A stretch of 64,000 bases of DNA. It comes from Zoogloea ramigera. GTDB lineage: Bacteria > Pseudomonadota > Gammaproteobacteria > Burkholderiales > Rhodocyclaceae. Numbering within the stretch: position 1 is the stretch's first letter; the number at the start of each line of letters is the position of its first letter. The position numbers and the translations under genes are program-made. Below, one piece after another: positions 20,753 to 34,422 of this stretch. The notes beneath the pieces were generated by a model. It made no database searches, was not told the origin of the DNA, and was given only the letters and a program-made list of their open reading frames with translations. The stretch covers positions 1 to 64,000 of the forward strand of contig NZ_BJNV01000014.1 in assembly GCF_006539865.1 (NCBI RefSeq), read 5' to 3'.

Positions 20753-21928
20753 TTACATCTTGCAGCCGCGGGCCGGGTCGGCGAGACCCTTGATGAGGGT
20801 GCTGACGACCTTGTTCTGGCCGCCCTGGACTTCACGCAGGTAGATGTCCTGCACCGGGTTGTGGGCCTTTGAGAGGGTGAAGGTGCCACGCGGGCTGTCA
20901 ACCTTGGCGCCCTCCATGGCCTTGATGATCTCGGCCTGCTTGGCGGGGTCGCCACCGGCGGCGCTCAGGCCGGCGTGATAAAGCTGGGCCGCGTCGTAGC
21001 CCTGCATCGCGTACACGTCGGGCTGCAGCTTGTAGGTCTTGGCGTAGTTGAGGCGGAAGGCCGCATCCTTCTTGTTGGGGAGGCCGTCGGCGTAGTGCAG
21101 GGTGGTCTGCAGGCCCTTGCCCGCCTCGCCCATCGCGTCGAGGGTGCCGTCGGTCAGGAAGCCCGAGGCGTACAGCGGGATGGTGTTCTTGAGGCCGGCC
21201 GCGTGGTAGTCGCGGACGAACTTGGCAGCCCCGGCGCCGGCAAAGAAGACATACACCGCGTCAGGCTTGAGCGCTGCGATCTCGGTCAGGAAGGGCTGGA
21301 ACTCGACGTTCGGGAAGGGCAGCGTCATCTCCTTGACGATCTTGCCGCCGCCCTTCTCGAAGCTCTCCTTGAAGCCCTCGATGGACTGCTGGCCGAAGGA
21401 ATACTTCCAGGTGAGGGTGACCACCCGCTTGTGGCCCTTGTCGGCCACCACCTTGCCCATCGCGTAGGCCGGCTGCCAGGCCGAGAACGAGGTGCGGAAC
21501 AGGGTCGGCGCGCACAGCGGGCCGGTCAGCTCGTCGGCGCCGGCGTTGGCCACCAGGAAGAGCGTCTTGTTCTCGCGGGCGACCTTGGCCATTGCCAGCG
21601 CGACCCCCGAATGCACGGTGCCGACCAGCACGTCCACCTTGTCGCGCTTGATAAGCTTGTTGGCGTTCTCGGTGGCCTTGGAGGGGTCGGACTCATCGTC
21701 GACGGAGAAGTACTCCACCTCACGCCCACCCAGCTTGCCGCCCTGCTCCGTCACGAACAGCTTGAAGCCGTTGCCGATCGCCGTGCCTGGCGAGGCGTAG
21801 GTGCCGGTGGACGGCAGCATCAGGCCAACCTTGACCTTGGGCTGCGCCTGGGCATGAAGGGCACCGCAGGTGGCGGCGAGGGCAAGAGCGAGGGCTGCCT
21901 TGCCGAAGAATTGCTGAGTGGTTTTCAT
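20753..21928 (-). CDS. livK: Periplasmic substrate-binding protein of the Liv-type importer
   Basis: The 391-residue protein has a signal peptide (LALALAATCGALHAQA, cut near residue 27) and the type I periplasmic-binding fold of LivK/AmiC proteins (KVGLMLPSTGTYASPGTA, VGTVHSGVALAMAKVA). It delivers the ligand to LivHM. The family covers branched-chain amino acids, amides, urea and aromatic acids, and no residue here decides between them. AGGAGA lies 7 bases before the ATG. It leads the operon and has its own upstream control region. Confidence 0.88.
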   Translation of the reverse strand: MKTTQQFFGKAALALALAATCGALHAQAQPKVKVGLMLPSTGTYASPGTAIGNGFKLFVTEQGGKLGGREVEYFSVDDESDPSKATENANKLIKRDKVDVLVGTVHSGVALAMAKVARENKTLFLVANAGADELTGPLCAPTLFRTSFSAWQPAYAMGKVVADKGHKRVVTLTWKYSFGQQSIEGFKESFEKGGGKIVKEMTLPFPNVEFQPFLTEIAALKPDAVYVFFAGAGAAKFVRDYHAAGLKNTIPLYASGFLTDGTLDAMGEAGKGLQTTLHYADGLPNKKDAAFRLNYAKTYKLQPDVYAMQGYDAAQLYHAGLSAAGGDPAKQAEIIKAMEGAKVDSPRGTFTLSKAHNPVQDIYLREVQGGQNKVVSTLIKGLADPARGCKM

Positions 21929-22009
21929 GAAAATGTCTCCTCGTCTCTTTGTACGATGGTGTGTTTATTCGGGTGTGGCGCTGAGTCGCGCAGGCTTGGA
22001 GTAGCAGGC

Positions 22010-22027
22010 ACGCAGCCCAGTTGCCAC
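22010..22027 (-). promoter_or_regulatory. Probable sigma-54 promoter of livK
   Basis: On the minus strand TGGCAACTGGGCTGC has GG (complement of 22024-22025) and GC (complement of 22012-22013) exactly 10 bases apart and keeps TGGCA and TGC of the sigma-54 consensus. The start would be near 22001, about 73 bases before the livK ATG. Confidence 0.55.
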
Positions 22028-22047
22028 TTCTTGAGATTACCTCAATT

Positions 22048-22080
22048 TATCGAGAAATCAATAGAATCTATCGAAAAATC
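22048..22080 (-). promoter_or_regulatory. AT-rich repeat block, candidate activator site
   Basis: TATCGAGAAATC (22048-22059) is repeated as TATCGAAAAATC (22069-22080) 21 bases on, two helical turns. Between them lies a 17-base near-palindrome (22058-22074, TCAATAGAATCTATCGA). The block lies about 50-80 bases upstream of the predicted start and could bind a sigma-54 activator. Confidence 0.4.
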
Positions 22081-22350
22081 GTGTATTTCTCATCGGCCCC
22101 AGCGCGCACAAGGCAGACAAGGCGCGGCGCAGGCACACCCGGACAGTGAATCGACGCGCCCCACCCCGAGCGTGCCAGTTCAAAGCAAGGTTAGCCCGCC
22201 GGTTTTGAAGAGTCGGAATGAGAGTACGGCTGGACGAGGACCGATTTTGTCGATTTTGCCGGCCCATGCATGCTTCATCGGCCGCCAGAGCGGCGAAACA
22301 CGGGCCAGCCGGGCAGCCTAGCGGCCGATCACCTTCAAGTCCGACCGGCG

Positions 22351-22626
22351 CTAGGCCGCGCCCCGGTCGATGAGTGCGATCAGCACGTCTTCGGGGAGCT
22401 CGTCGCCCACCTGCACATGCACCGACACCACCCGCCCGGCCACGCTGGTGGGCACGTCGGTGCTGACCTTGCTGGTCTCGGTGCGGACGATGACCTGGTT
22501 GAAGCTGACCTCGTCGCCGGGGGCGATCAGCACCTCGGTGACGAAGGCGCCCTCGCCGGCGCAGTTGCCGCAGCTTTTCCAGCACACGGGCCACAGGGGC
22601 GAACGGACCTCGACGGGTGCGGACAT
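22351..22626 (-). CDS. Free-standing lipoyl/biotinyl-like domain protein
   Basis: The 91-residue protein is little more than one lipoyl-type barrel. VIVRTETSKVSTDVPTSVAG places K53 at the hairpin turn where lipoic acid is attached in 2-oxoacid dehydrogenase E2 subunits. Before the barrel is a cysteine cluster, WPVCWKSCGNC (C15, C19, C22), not usual in such domains. No E2, acyltransferase or biotin carboxylase gene is nearby. Its start has an AGAGAG ribosome site. It lies 29 bases after the penicillin-binding protein gene and may be cotranscribed. Lipoylation is inferred, and the client pathway is unknown. Confidence 0.75.
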   Translation of the reverse strand: MSAPVEVRSPLWPVCWKSCGNCAGEGAFVTEVLIAPGDEVSFNQVIVRTETSKVSTDVPTSVAGRVVSVHVQVGDELPEDVLIALIDRGAA

Positions 22627-22655
22627 GGCTCTCTTTCGCAGCGGGGCACCCGCCC

Positions 22656-25600
22656 TCAGCGGGTGCAGGCCTCGGCGGCCTTGGGTTCGAGGTGGGGCAG
22701 GATGACCGGACCCATCGACTTCAGGATCTGCACCGGCAGCGCCGAGGTGAAGTTGTACTTGCCGGCCTCGGGGCCCATGACGTAGGCGGTAAGCGTACCG
22801 AAGTGGCGCGGCCCGAGGTAGAACACGAAGGTGGCGGTGCGGTTGAGGGCCACGCCGCGGGCACTGCCGCGGCCGATCACGATGCGGTTGTCACCGGTGC
22901 CGGTCTTGCCGCCCAGGGCCAGCGGCGTGCCGTCGGCGAGCTTGAAGGCCCCCGCCAGGCGCCGCGCCGTGCCGCCCTCGACCACCTCCGACAGCGCCGT
23001 GCGCAGCGCCGTGGCCACCTCGGCCGGCAGCACCCGCTCGCCCTCGCCGGTCTTCGGCGCAAAGCGCGTCTCGTAGGGCGTGCCGACCGCAAAGTTGAGG
23101 CGGTCGACGCGCAGCGTGGGCTGGCGCACGCCGTCGTTGGCGATGATGCCCATCAGCTCGGCCAGCGCCGCCGGGCGGTCACCGGAGCTGCCCAGCGCGG
23201 TGGCGAACGAGGGCACCAGGTGGCCGAAGGGGTAACCCACCCGCGCCCAGCGCCGGTGGATGTCCACAAAGGCCTCGAGCTCCAGCATGGTGTAGATGCG
23301 GGAATCCTTGGCGCCCTTGTGGCGAGTGCGGAACAGCCAGCGGTACACCGCCTGGCGCTCTTCGGCGCTGTCCTTCACCACGTCGGCCCAGGTGGCGTCG
23401 GGCTTGTTCTGCAGATAGGCGGCGAGCCACAGCTGCAGCGGATGGATCCGCGCCACGTAGCCCCGGTCGGCCAGGTCGTAGGCCTCGAGGCCGTTGCGGG
23501 CGTAGAGCTTGTCGATGTTCTGCTCTGAGAACACCTTGCCGTCGAGCCGCTCTTTGAGGAACTCGCCCAGCGCCTGGGGCGTAGCCTTCGGCGACAGATA
23601 AAGGAACACCGCCGACAGGCGATCGACGCCAGGGCGCAGGTCGTCGAGCAGGTCTTCGCGGATCTCGTCCGGCTTCTTGCCGCGGTACTTGTTCCAGAAG
23701 CGGCGCAGGAAAACCTGCCCCTCCCGGTCGGCGAAGCGGGCGAGGTATTCCTGCCGCCGCGGGTCGTCTTCGTCCTCGAGGAGCCTGGAGAGGTTATCCG
23801 GGCCCTGGTAGATGGTGTGGCGCACCACGTCGCGCATGATGCGCACGAAGGGCAGGTTGATCGAGCCCTGCAGGGCCTCGCGCACGGTGGGCTGGCGGCC
23901 GTCGTCCTGGTGGCGGAAGTTGTTGAAGGTGTGCACGCCGCCGCCGGTGAAGAAACCCTCGCCGGGGCTGGCGGAGTAGCGCCGCTCGAGGGCGGCCTGG
24001 AGCATCGCCGGCAGGCCGCGGTCCTTGGCGGCGGCGAGGTATTCCACCGCCCACAGGCTCAGCCGGTCGCGGGAATCGGGCTTGACGGCGCGCAGCTCGG
24101 CGAGCGTCTTGCCGGCGTATTTTTCGTGCAGCTCGGCGACGATCTCGAGGTAGGTGGTGAGCACCCGCAGCTTGGCGGTGGAGCCGAGCTCGAGCTTGCT
24201 GCCTTCGTTGATGTCGAGGGCCTGGTCGCTGGTGTCGGTCTGCACCCGCACGCGGTTGCCGCCGGGGGTGCTCTCGACCAGGTTGAAGCTGTAGCGCACC
24301 GCCTTCAGGCTGGCCGGGCTGAGCATGCGCTCGCCGGCGAGGCCCTGCTTGCGGGCGAACTCGGGCTCGGCGAGGCGCTCGAGAAACTCGCTGACCTCTT
24401 TCTGCAGGGCGCCGTCGAGGGTGGTGGACACGTCGGCGTCGAAGCGGTCGAGCTCGTAGAGCGAGGCGTCGAGCATGCCCGCCAGGCGGTTGCGGAGGGT
24501 GATCGTGCCCTTGCCCAGGTCGGCGGGCAGGAGGGCCGGGTTGGCCTGCATGTCGCGAAACTTGAGGGGTTCGGCGAGGGCCGCGTCGCGCAGGGCGGGG
24601 CTGATCACGCCGTTTTCGGCAAACAGGCGCAGATAGCTCGCCGACAACTGCCCCAGCCGCTCGCGCCCGCCACCGGCAAGGTAAAACGACGGCCGGCGGT
24701 GGGCGATCATCAGCGCCACCACCTGGTGCAGCGCGCGGCCCTGGGCGGCCAGGTCCGCGCCGCTGGCTTCGGGCGCGGCGAGCAGCTTGTTGGCGGCGTC
24801 GAAATCGGCAGCGAACCACACCCACAGGCCGTCGCCGAGGCCATTGACCTCACCATGCCCGGGCGCCGCCGACAGCGGCACGGTGTTGAGGTAGTCGAGC
24901 AGCAGGCGCCGGCGGGCCGGCAGGGTTTCCTCGCCGTCCTGGTAGGCGCGCACGCTGGCCGAGGCCATCTGGCGCAGCTTCTCGCTGCCGCTGTAGGTGA
25001 CGCCGTCGCGGGAGTGGCGGAACTTTTCGATCTGGGTGGCCAGGGTGCTGCCGCCGGGGGCGTCGAAATCGCTGCTCACCAGGTGCCCGACCCGGCCGAG
25101 CACGGCGCGGGCGAAGCGCACCCAGTCGACGGCCGGGTTCATCTGCGGGCGGGACTCGTCGAGGAGGTCGCGGTTCTCGATGAACATCAGCGCCTGGGCC
25201 ACCCGCGGCGGCACCGCGGCGAAGTCGGCGTAGCCCCGGTAGGGGTAGCGGAAGCCATGCAGCGGCTTGCCGCGGCAGTCGGCCATGTCGAGGCCGGCGC
25301 GGGTCTTCTCGCGATAGGGGGCGAACAGGCCGTGGCCGGTGTATTCGAGTAGGTCCTTCGAGAAGCGGGCCTGCTCGGTGAGCGCGTAGCCGCGATCAGT
25401 AAGGCGCTGGGCAAAGCGCGGCAGCTCGGTGTAGCCCATGCGCTGGTCGAAGGGGCCGTGGAGCGGAAAGCGGATCGCCTCGCTGGGGCCCTTCAGCACC
25501 TGGAAGCTCAGGCTGCGGGCATAGGCCGCCAGCTGCGTGGCCTGGAAACGGGAGGTCTCGATCTCTTCGGCCACCCAGTAGCCGCCGGCCGCGAGCAGCA

Positions 25601-25829
25601 CCGCCAGCAGCCCGACCGCCTTGGCGTGGCGACGCAGGAAACCGCGGGTGGGCGGGGGCGGAGCGGGAGGCTCGGCGGGCGGAGGCGTGTCATCGGAAAG
25701 CGACGCTGCAGGGGGCGCCTCGGCAGGAGGCATCCCTGCGGAGGGCGTATCGGCGGCAGGCGTTGCGACGGGATCGTTGGGGCTCACAGGGGGAATCTTC
25801 GATGTTGCACCGCCGCAAGTATCGCCCAT
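22656..25829 (-). CDS. Large class A penicillin-binding protein (transglycosylase/transpeptidase)
   Basis: The 1057-residue protein has a Pro/Ala-rich cytoplasmic tail (1-65), one membrane anchor (HAKAVGLLAVLLAAGGYW) and a family 51 transglycosylase domain with the glutamate in FIENRDLL (near 219) and GGSTLATQIEKF. The C-terminal transpeptidase-like domain has SxxK as GSTAKL (near 545) and KTGT in ALGGKTGTGDN (near 974). It should build and crosslink peptidoglycan outside the inner membrane. It is longer than standard PBP1A, with a large insertion between the two domains, and it resembles the long PBP1A-like proteins of proteobacteria. The exact start could lie a few codons further in. Confidence 0.88.
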   Translation of the reverse strand: MGDTCGGATSKIPPVSPNDPVATPAADTPSAGMPPAEAPPAASLSDDTPPPAEPPAPPPPTRGFLRRHAKAVGLLAVLLAAGGYWVAEEIETSRFQATQLAAYARSLSFQVLKGPSEAIRFPLHGPFDQRMGYTELPRFAQRLTDRGYALTEQARFSKDLLEYTGHGLFAPYREKTRAGLDMADCRGKPLHGFRYPYRGYADFAAVPPRVAQALMFIENRDLLDESRPQMNPAVDWVRFARAVLGRVGHLVSSDFDAPGGSTLATQIEKFRHSRDGVTYSGSEKLRQMASASVRAYQDGEETLPARRRLLLDYLNTVPLSAAPGHGEVNGLGDGLWVWFAADFDAANKLLAAPEASGADLAAQGRALHQVVALMIAHRRPSFYLAGGGRERLGQLSASYLRLFAENGVISPALRDAALAEPLKFRDMQANPALLPADLGKGTITLRNRLAGMLDASLYELDRFDADVSTTLDGALQKEVSEFLERLAEPEFARKQGLAGERMLSPASLKAVRYSFNLVESTPGGNRVRVQTDTSDQALDINEGSKLELGSTAKLRVLTTYLEIVAELHEKYAGKTLAELRAVKPDSRDRLSLWAVEYLAAAKDRGLPAMLQAALERRYSASPGEGFFTGGGVHTFNNFRHQDDGRQPTVREALQGSINLPFVRIMRDVVRHTIYQGPDNLSRLLEDEDDPRRQEYLARFADREGQVFLRRFWNKYRGKKPDEIREDLLDDLRPGVDRLSAVFLYLSPKATPQALGEFLKERLDGKVFSEQNIDKLYARNGLEAYDLADRGYVARIHPLQLWLAAYLQNKPDATWADVVKDSAEERQAVYRWLFRTRHKGAKDSRIYTMLELEAFVDIHRRWARVGYPFGHLVPSFATALGSSGDRPAALAELMGIIANDGVRQPTLRVDRLNFAVGTPYETRFAPKTGEGERVLPAEVATALRTALSEVVEGGTARRLAGAFKLADGTPLALGGKTGTGDNRIVIGRGSARGVALNRTATFVFYLGPRHFGTLTAYVMGPEAGKYNFTSALPVQILKSMGPVILPHLEPKAAEACTR

Positions 25830-25890
25830 CCGGCATGACGGAATCGAGATAAATACGGCGTGCCGCCGGGCGGCAGCGGGGTGGATGTGG

Positions 25891-26364
25891 TCAGGTGACT
25901 TTCTTGAACAGCGCGGCCGTCTCGAGGGACTCGATGGGCTTGTAGAAGAGCTCGCCGAAGATGCGGTCGACCATCGTGTAGCGGCCGTCGCTGAGCAGCA
26001 CGGAATGGCAGATGTTGTCGGCGGTGCTCTCGAAATGGCGGATGCCGTACTCGGCGAGGTCCATGTCGAGCACGTACTCGCAGTCGCGCCCGATGCCGGG
26101 GGAGACGTCGAAGTAGGTTTTGGCGGCGGCGTCCACGTTCCACCAGTGCTGCACGATCTCGGTCTTGTTGAGCGCCTTGTCGTGGGGCCGCACCAGCCAG
26201 CCGCTGACGATCTTGATGTTGCGCTCGCGGTCGATGCGGCGGTGGGCGTTCATGTAGCCATTGCCGTCCTCACCGCCGCCGATCTGCTGGACGCTGACCT
26301 GCTTCACCGCGTACTTGGCAAACGGCTGCCGGTCTCGGATGAAATCCCTGGTGGCTTTGTACAT
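25891..26364 (-). CDS. Hypothetical protein, 157 residues
   Basis: I do not recognise a named family. The ATG at 26364 (MYKATRDFIRDRQPF) gives a soluble, charged protein with no signal peptide or membrane segment. It has a central stretch CEYVLDMDLAEYGIRHF and a tail MVDRIFGELFYKPIES. Codon usage matches its neighbours, so it is probably real. It sits 61 bases upstream of the penicillin-binding protein gene on the same strand. Confidence 0.65.
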   Translation of the reverse strand: MYKATRDFIRDRQPFAKYAVKQVSVQQIGGGEDGNGYMNAHRRIDRERNIKIVSGWLVRPHDKALNKTEIVQHWWNVDAAAKTYFDVSPGIGRDCEYVLDMDLAEYGIRHFESTADNICHSVLLSDGRYTMVDRIFGELFYKPIESLETAALFKKVT

Positions 26365-26547
26365 GGGCGTGGAACCTGGAGAGTGAGCCTGGAGTCGGTG
26401 CCGCCGCAGCCGGGCGGGAACACGGCGAAAGCCCCGGATTATGGCCCAAAATGGCCTTCTGCCAAGGGCCAGCCACGCAGCCGGCACGCTCCTACCGGCG
26501 CACCCGCCCCGAGGAGCCCGCCGACGCCCGCGGGGCCGGCCGGGTGA

Positions 26548-26970
26548 TCAGCGCCGGCGCCCCGGGCCGTTGCCCCCGGCCGGCGCATAGGCGCAGTAGC
26601 CCGGCCGCGGCCCGACCTGGGGGTGCTTGCGGCAGGTGTCGGGGCGCTGTTCGTACACCGTGCAGCGGCGCGTCGATGCGTCGAGGTACAGGCAATCGCC
26701 GCTGGCCCGGCGGGCCAGGGTGAAGATGCTGCGCTTGAAGTTGAAATGCTCGACCACGCCGGCCTTGGCGAGGCGCCGGGCGATCTGCTTGGGCGCCTCA
26801 TGCTCGGCCTCGAAGGCGTCCACCAGCTGCAGCCGCACCAGGTCGGGCAGCCGCACCTCCACCGGCATGGTGCAGCAGTTGGCCACGCAGCCGGTGCACA
26901 GGCCATTGCGGTAGCGGGTCCAGGTGTCCAGACGATCGACGTCCACCTGGGAAGAGCCGGTTGATGCCAT
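26548..26970 (-). CDS. YkgJ family cysteine cluster protein
   Basis: The 140-residue protein carries the cysteine pattern of the YkgJ/UPF0153 family: CTGCVANCC near residue 25, CLYLDASTRRCTVYEQRP and DTCRKHP. These residues are thought to hold zinc or an iron-sulfur cluster; the function is not established. The ATG at 26970 has GGGAG 5 bases upstream. It is divergent from the PhnD-like gene at 27135. Confidence 0.85.
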   Translation of the reverse strand: MASTGSSQVDVDRLDTWTRYRNGLCTGCVANCCTMPVEVRLPDLVRLQLVDAFEAEHEAPKQIARRLAKAGVVEHFNFKRSIFTLARRASGDCLYLDASTRRCTVYEQRPDTCRKHPQVGPRPGYCAYAPAGGNGPGRRR

Positions 26971-27076
26971 CGAAACTCCCTCGGGTTGCAGACAAACCCG
27001 GCCGGGGCAGGCCAGGCCGGGGGCGCATGTATCGGCCCCGGGGCCCGCTTCTGTCAAGGGCAAGCTGACGGGCCGC

Positions 27077-27105
27077 TTGGGCGGCGCACCACACCGGGGC
27101 ATAAT
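27077..27105 (+). promoter_or_regulatory. Likely sigma-70 promoter of the PhnD-like gene
   Basis: TTGGGC (27077-27082) and CATAAT (27100-27105) are 17 bases apart. Transcription would start near 27112, leaving a leader of about 23 bases that includes AAAGAG before the ATG at 27135. Confidence 0.5.
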
Positions 27106-27134
27106 TGACATAAATTCACCCAAAGAGACCCCCG

Positions 27135-27974
27135 ATGTCCCTGCGCCATTTTCTCACCGCCGCCCTGCTCGCCGTGGCCCTGCCGTCCGCCTCGGCCCAG
27201 GAGCCCTCCTACCGCTTCTCGCCGGTCAATCAGTGGGACATCAACAAAACCGCCGCCTACTGGAACCCGATCATCCAGTACGTCTCCGAGAAGAGCGGCG
27301 TGAAACTCCAGCTCAAGATCGGGCGCACCTCGGCCGACACTACCAGCTATGTGCTGGCCCAGGAGGTCGAATTCGTGTTCAGCAACCATCTGTTCAGCCC
27401 GGAGCGCGAGGCGCTCGGCTGGAAGGTCTTCGGGCGCCGCAACGCGCCGGCGCTCCATGGCCAGATCGCCGTACCCGCCGATTCGCCGATCACCCGGCTC
27501 GAGGAGCTCCAGGGCCAGGAGGTGGCCTTTGCCGGGCCGGAAGCCTTCATCGGCTACAAGGTGCCCTACGCGCACCTGGCCTCGAAGGGCGTCGACGTGA
27601 AGGTGGTCTTCGGCGGCAACCAGAACGCGGCGATCGCCCAGATGTTCGCCGGCAAGGCCAAGGCCACCGGCAGCAACTCGATGCTGATCGAGGGCTACGC
27701 CAGGCGCGAAAACAAGAAGTTCCGCATCCTGTGGACCTCCGAGCCCTACCACGACCTCGCCCTGATGGCCTCGGGCAAGGTGCCCGACAAGGACCTCAAG
27801 GCGGTGGCGGGTGCCTTCCTCGGCATGCATAAGGACGCCCGCGGCCGCGAGGTGCTGCACAAGGCCTCCCAGGAGGTCGGGCTCGATGCCGACGCCTACT
27901 TCATCCCGGCCAGCGGCAGCGACTACGCCGCCTATCGCAAGTTTTACCAGAGCGCCCCCGCCGGCGTGCGCTGA
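27135..27974 (+). CDS. PhnD-like periplasmic binding protein
   Basis: The 279-residue protein has a signal peptide (FLTAALLAVALPSASA) and the PhnD/phosphite-phosphonate binding fold (INKTAAYWNPIIQYVSEKSG, EVAFAGPEAFIGYKVPY). No ABC permease or ATPase gene is near. Instead a membrane hybrid kinase starts 9 bases later, so the protein is better read as the periplasmic ligand sensor of that kinase. The ligand is not known. Confidence 0.85.
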   Translation: MSLRHFLTAALLAVALPSASAQEPSYRFSPVNQWDINKTAAYWNPIIQYVSEKSGVKLQLKIGRTSADTTSYVLAQEVEFVFSNHLFSPEREALGWKVFGRRNAPALHGQIAVPADSPITRLEELQGQEVAFAGPEAFIGYKVPYAHLASKGVDVKVVFGGNQNAAIAQMFAGKAKATGSNSMLIEGYARRENKKFRILWTSEPYHDLALMASGKVPDKDLKAVAGAFLGMHKDARGREVLHKASQEVGLDADAYFIPASGSDYAAYRKFYQSAPAGVR

Positions 27975-27983
27975 GCCTTCACA

Positions 27984-30014
<2,031 letters not shown>

Positions 30015-30305
30015 ACGACAAGCCCGGCAGCGGGCCGCCCGCAATCCGTCGACGCCCCTTCCCTGCACGCGGCAGACCATCGCCGCCCCGCCCTCGAACG
30101 CAAAACCGCCAAACTTTCCGGTATCGTGGCCGTTGACCACGGGGTGCCCGTTTCGGCTTTGTCCGGGCGGGCCGGAGCTCATCGAAAACCCACACCGCCA
30201 TCCAGCACGGCGGCACGCACCAGACTCCTGCGGGGAACACCATGATTCGCACCCTGATCGCCACCACCCGCCCGGCCTTGCCCGGGCCCCGGGAAGGCTG
30301 ACCCG

Positions 30306-30950
30306 ATGCCCGACCAAGACGCCGGCAGCCTGAGCTTCAAGCTGGTTTATTACGGCCCGGCCCAGAGCGGCAAGACCACCAACCTGCTGCGCCTCCACGA
30401 CCTCCTGTCGCCCGAGCTCAAGGGCGAGGTAATGACCATGGAGACCAAGGACGACCGCACTCTCTTCTTCGATCTGCTCCCGCTCGGCTTTCGCGCCCCC
30501 TCGGGGCTGCTGATCAAGCTGCGCCTGTTCACGGTGCCCGGCCAGGTGGCCCACGACGGCACCCGCAAGGCCGTGCTGTCACGGGCCGACGGGATCGTCT
30601 TCGTGGCCGACTCCGACCGCACCCAAGAGACCAACAACGGCGAGGCCTTCCAGAGCATGGCCGACAACTGCCACCGGGTCGGGCTGGATTTCGAGCACAT
30701 CCCCCTCGTCGTCCAGTTCAACAAGCGCGACCTGCCCGGCGCGGTGCCCGAGGCCGAGATCCGCGAGCGCTGGGAGGCCGCGCCGTGGCCGCTGCACTTC
30801 GCGGTGGCCCTCACCGGCGACGGCGTCGAGGCCACCTTCGAATCCCTGCTGCGGGCGCTCTACCGGCGCCACGACGCCGAGCTCGGGCTGGCCCGCGATC
30901 ACGGCGTCAGCGAACAAGCCTTCGTTGCCGGCATCCTGGGGCGGCCATGA
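30306..30950 (+). CDS. MglA-type small GTPase
   Basis: The 214-residue soluble GTPase has the P-loop GPAQSGKTT (17-25), the MglA-like PGQ switch (LFTVPGQVAHDG) and NKxD as FNKRD. MglA proteins mark cell poles and steer motility or pili with an MglB/roadblock partner, which is absent here. It starts the operon MglA - histidine kinase - REC/PilB-like ATPase and overlaps the next gene by 4 bases. The 291 bases upstream contain no supported gene; a 19-codon ATG frame at 30242-30301 is too short to judge. Confidence 0.9.
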   Translation: MPDQDAGSLSFKLVYYGPAQSGKTTNLLRLHDLLSPELKGEVMTMETKDDRTLFFDLLPLGFRAPSGLLIKLRLFTVPGQVAHDGTRKAVLSRADGIVFVADSDRTQETNNGEAFQSMADNCHRVGLDFEHIPLVVQFNKRDLPGAVPEAEIRERWEAAPWPLHFAVALTGDGVEATFESLLRALYRRHDAELGLARDHGVSEQAFVAGILGRP

Positions 30951-32145
30951 ACAGCTCCGACTTCGATCGCGAATGGCGGCTCGGCGAACTCTTCGACGCG
31001 CGGATGCTGGAGCGCGTCGCGCCCCCGCTGGCCGAGCTGCTCGGCGCCGACCTGGCCATCCTCGACCGTGACGGCGCCCCGCTGTGGGGGCGGCCCGCCG
31101 CCGAGGCCCGGCGCGAGGCGCTGGTGCTCGAGATCGAGCCCGCCGGCTACCTCGCCAGCAGCACCGCCGACCCGGCCCGCCTGCACAGCGCCGGCCGGAT
31201 GTTCACCGCCCTGCTGCGCGCCGAGGCCCGCTACCGCATGGCCTCGGCCCTGCACATCGAGGCGATCACCCAGGACTTCGAGACCCTCAAGCTCGAACAC
31301 TCCCGGCTGCTCGCCTCCGAGGCCCGCTACCGCAAGCTGTCCGAAGAGCTCGAAGCCCGCGTGGAGGCCCAGGTGGCCGACCTCGAGGCCCGCCAGCAGC
31401 AGCTCTACCAGGCCGAAAAGCTCGCCTCGATCGGCCAGCTCGCTGCCGGCACGGCCCACGAGATCAACAACCCGCTGGGCTTCGTCAGCAGCAACCTGGG
31501 CAGCTTCAAACTCTACCTCGACAAGTTTGCCGCTCTCCACGGGCGGCTGGCCGAGGGCGAGGCGGCGTGGCAGAGCCTCGACCTCGACTTCGTCCTCGAG
31601 GACGGCGCCGAGCTGCTCGCCGACTGCACCACCGGGCTCGAGCGGATCGCCCGCATCGTGGCCGACCTCAAGAGCTTCTCGAACGAGGGCCGGCCGCCCA
31701 CCGAGCTGGCCGACCTCAACGGCTGCCTGCAGCACGCGGTGAGCGTGGTCGGCACGCCGCCGGCCGGCATCCAGCTGCACACCTCGCTCGCTCCGCTGCC
31801 GCAGCTCGCCTGCAACCCGGGGCACCTCAACCAGGTCTTCTTCAGCCTGATCCGCAACGCCATGCAGGCCATCCAGGACGCCGGCCGGCCGGGCACCGTG
31901 GGCATCGCCAGCGAGGCCAGCCCCGCCGGCATCCACATCCGCATCGCCGACGACGGCGTCGGCATGAGCCCGGCCCAACTGGCGAAGGCCTTCGAGCCCT
32001 TCTACACCACCCGCGCCATTGGCACCGGCACCGGGCTCGGCCTGTCCACCGCCCGCAACATCGTGCTCGCCCACCACGGAAGCATCGAGCTGGCCAGCAC
32101 CCCGGGCGCGGGCACCACGGCAACGCTCTTCTTTCCGACCGCGCC

Positions 32146-32149
<4 letters not shown>
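30947..32149 (+). CDS. Soluble sensor histidine kinase in the MglA operon
   Basis: The 400-residue protein has no membrane segment. An N-terminal region of about 115 residues of unknown fold is followed by a coiled coil (about 115-160), the phosphoacceptor motif LAAGTAHEINNPLG (H171) and an HATPase with DDGVGM and GTGLGLSTARNI. It overlaps both neighbours by 4 bases (ATGA), so GTPase, kinase and receiver-ATPase should be made together. The likely phosphotransfer target is the receiver domain of the next protein. Confidence 0.9.
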
Positions 32150-34392
<2,243 letters not shown>

Positions 34393-34422
34393 GCCTGCCC
34401 GGCGACACCGGGCCAAAAGCCC

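Larger units (their letters stand above)
21929..22350 (-). other. Intergenic region upstream of livK
   Basis: No gene is supported in these 422 bases. The half next to livK holds a probable sigma-54 promoter and an AT-rich block of repeats; the half next to the lipoyl-protein gene (about 22085-22350) is GC-rich and shows nothing clear beyond a short CGATTTTG direct repeat near 22240-22256. Confidence 0.5.

Noticed and set aside
30242..30301. ATG frame of 19 codons before the MglA gene with GGGGA upstream
   Set aside because: Too short and without any recognisable feature; a leader peptide cannot be supported from sequence alone.
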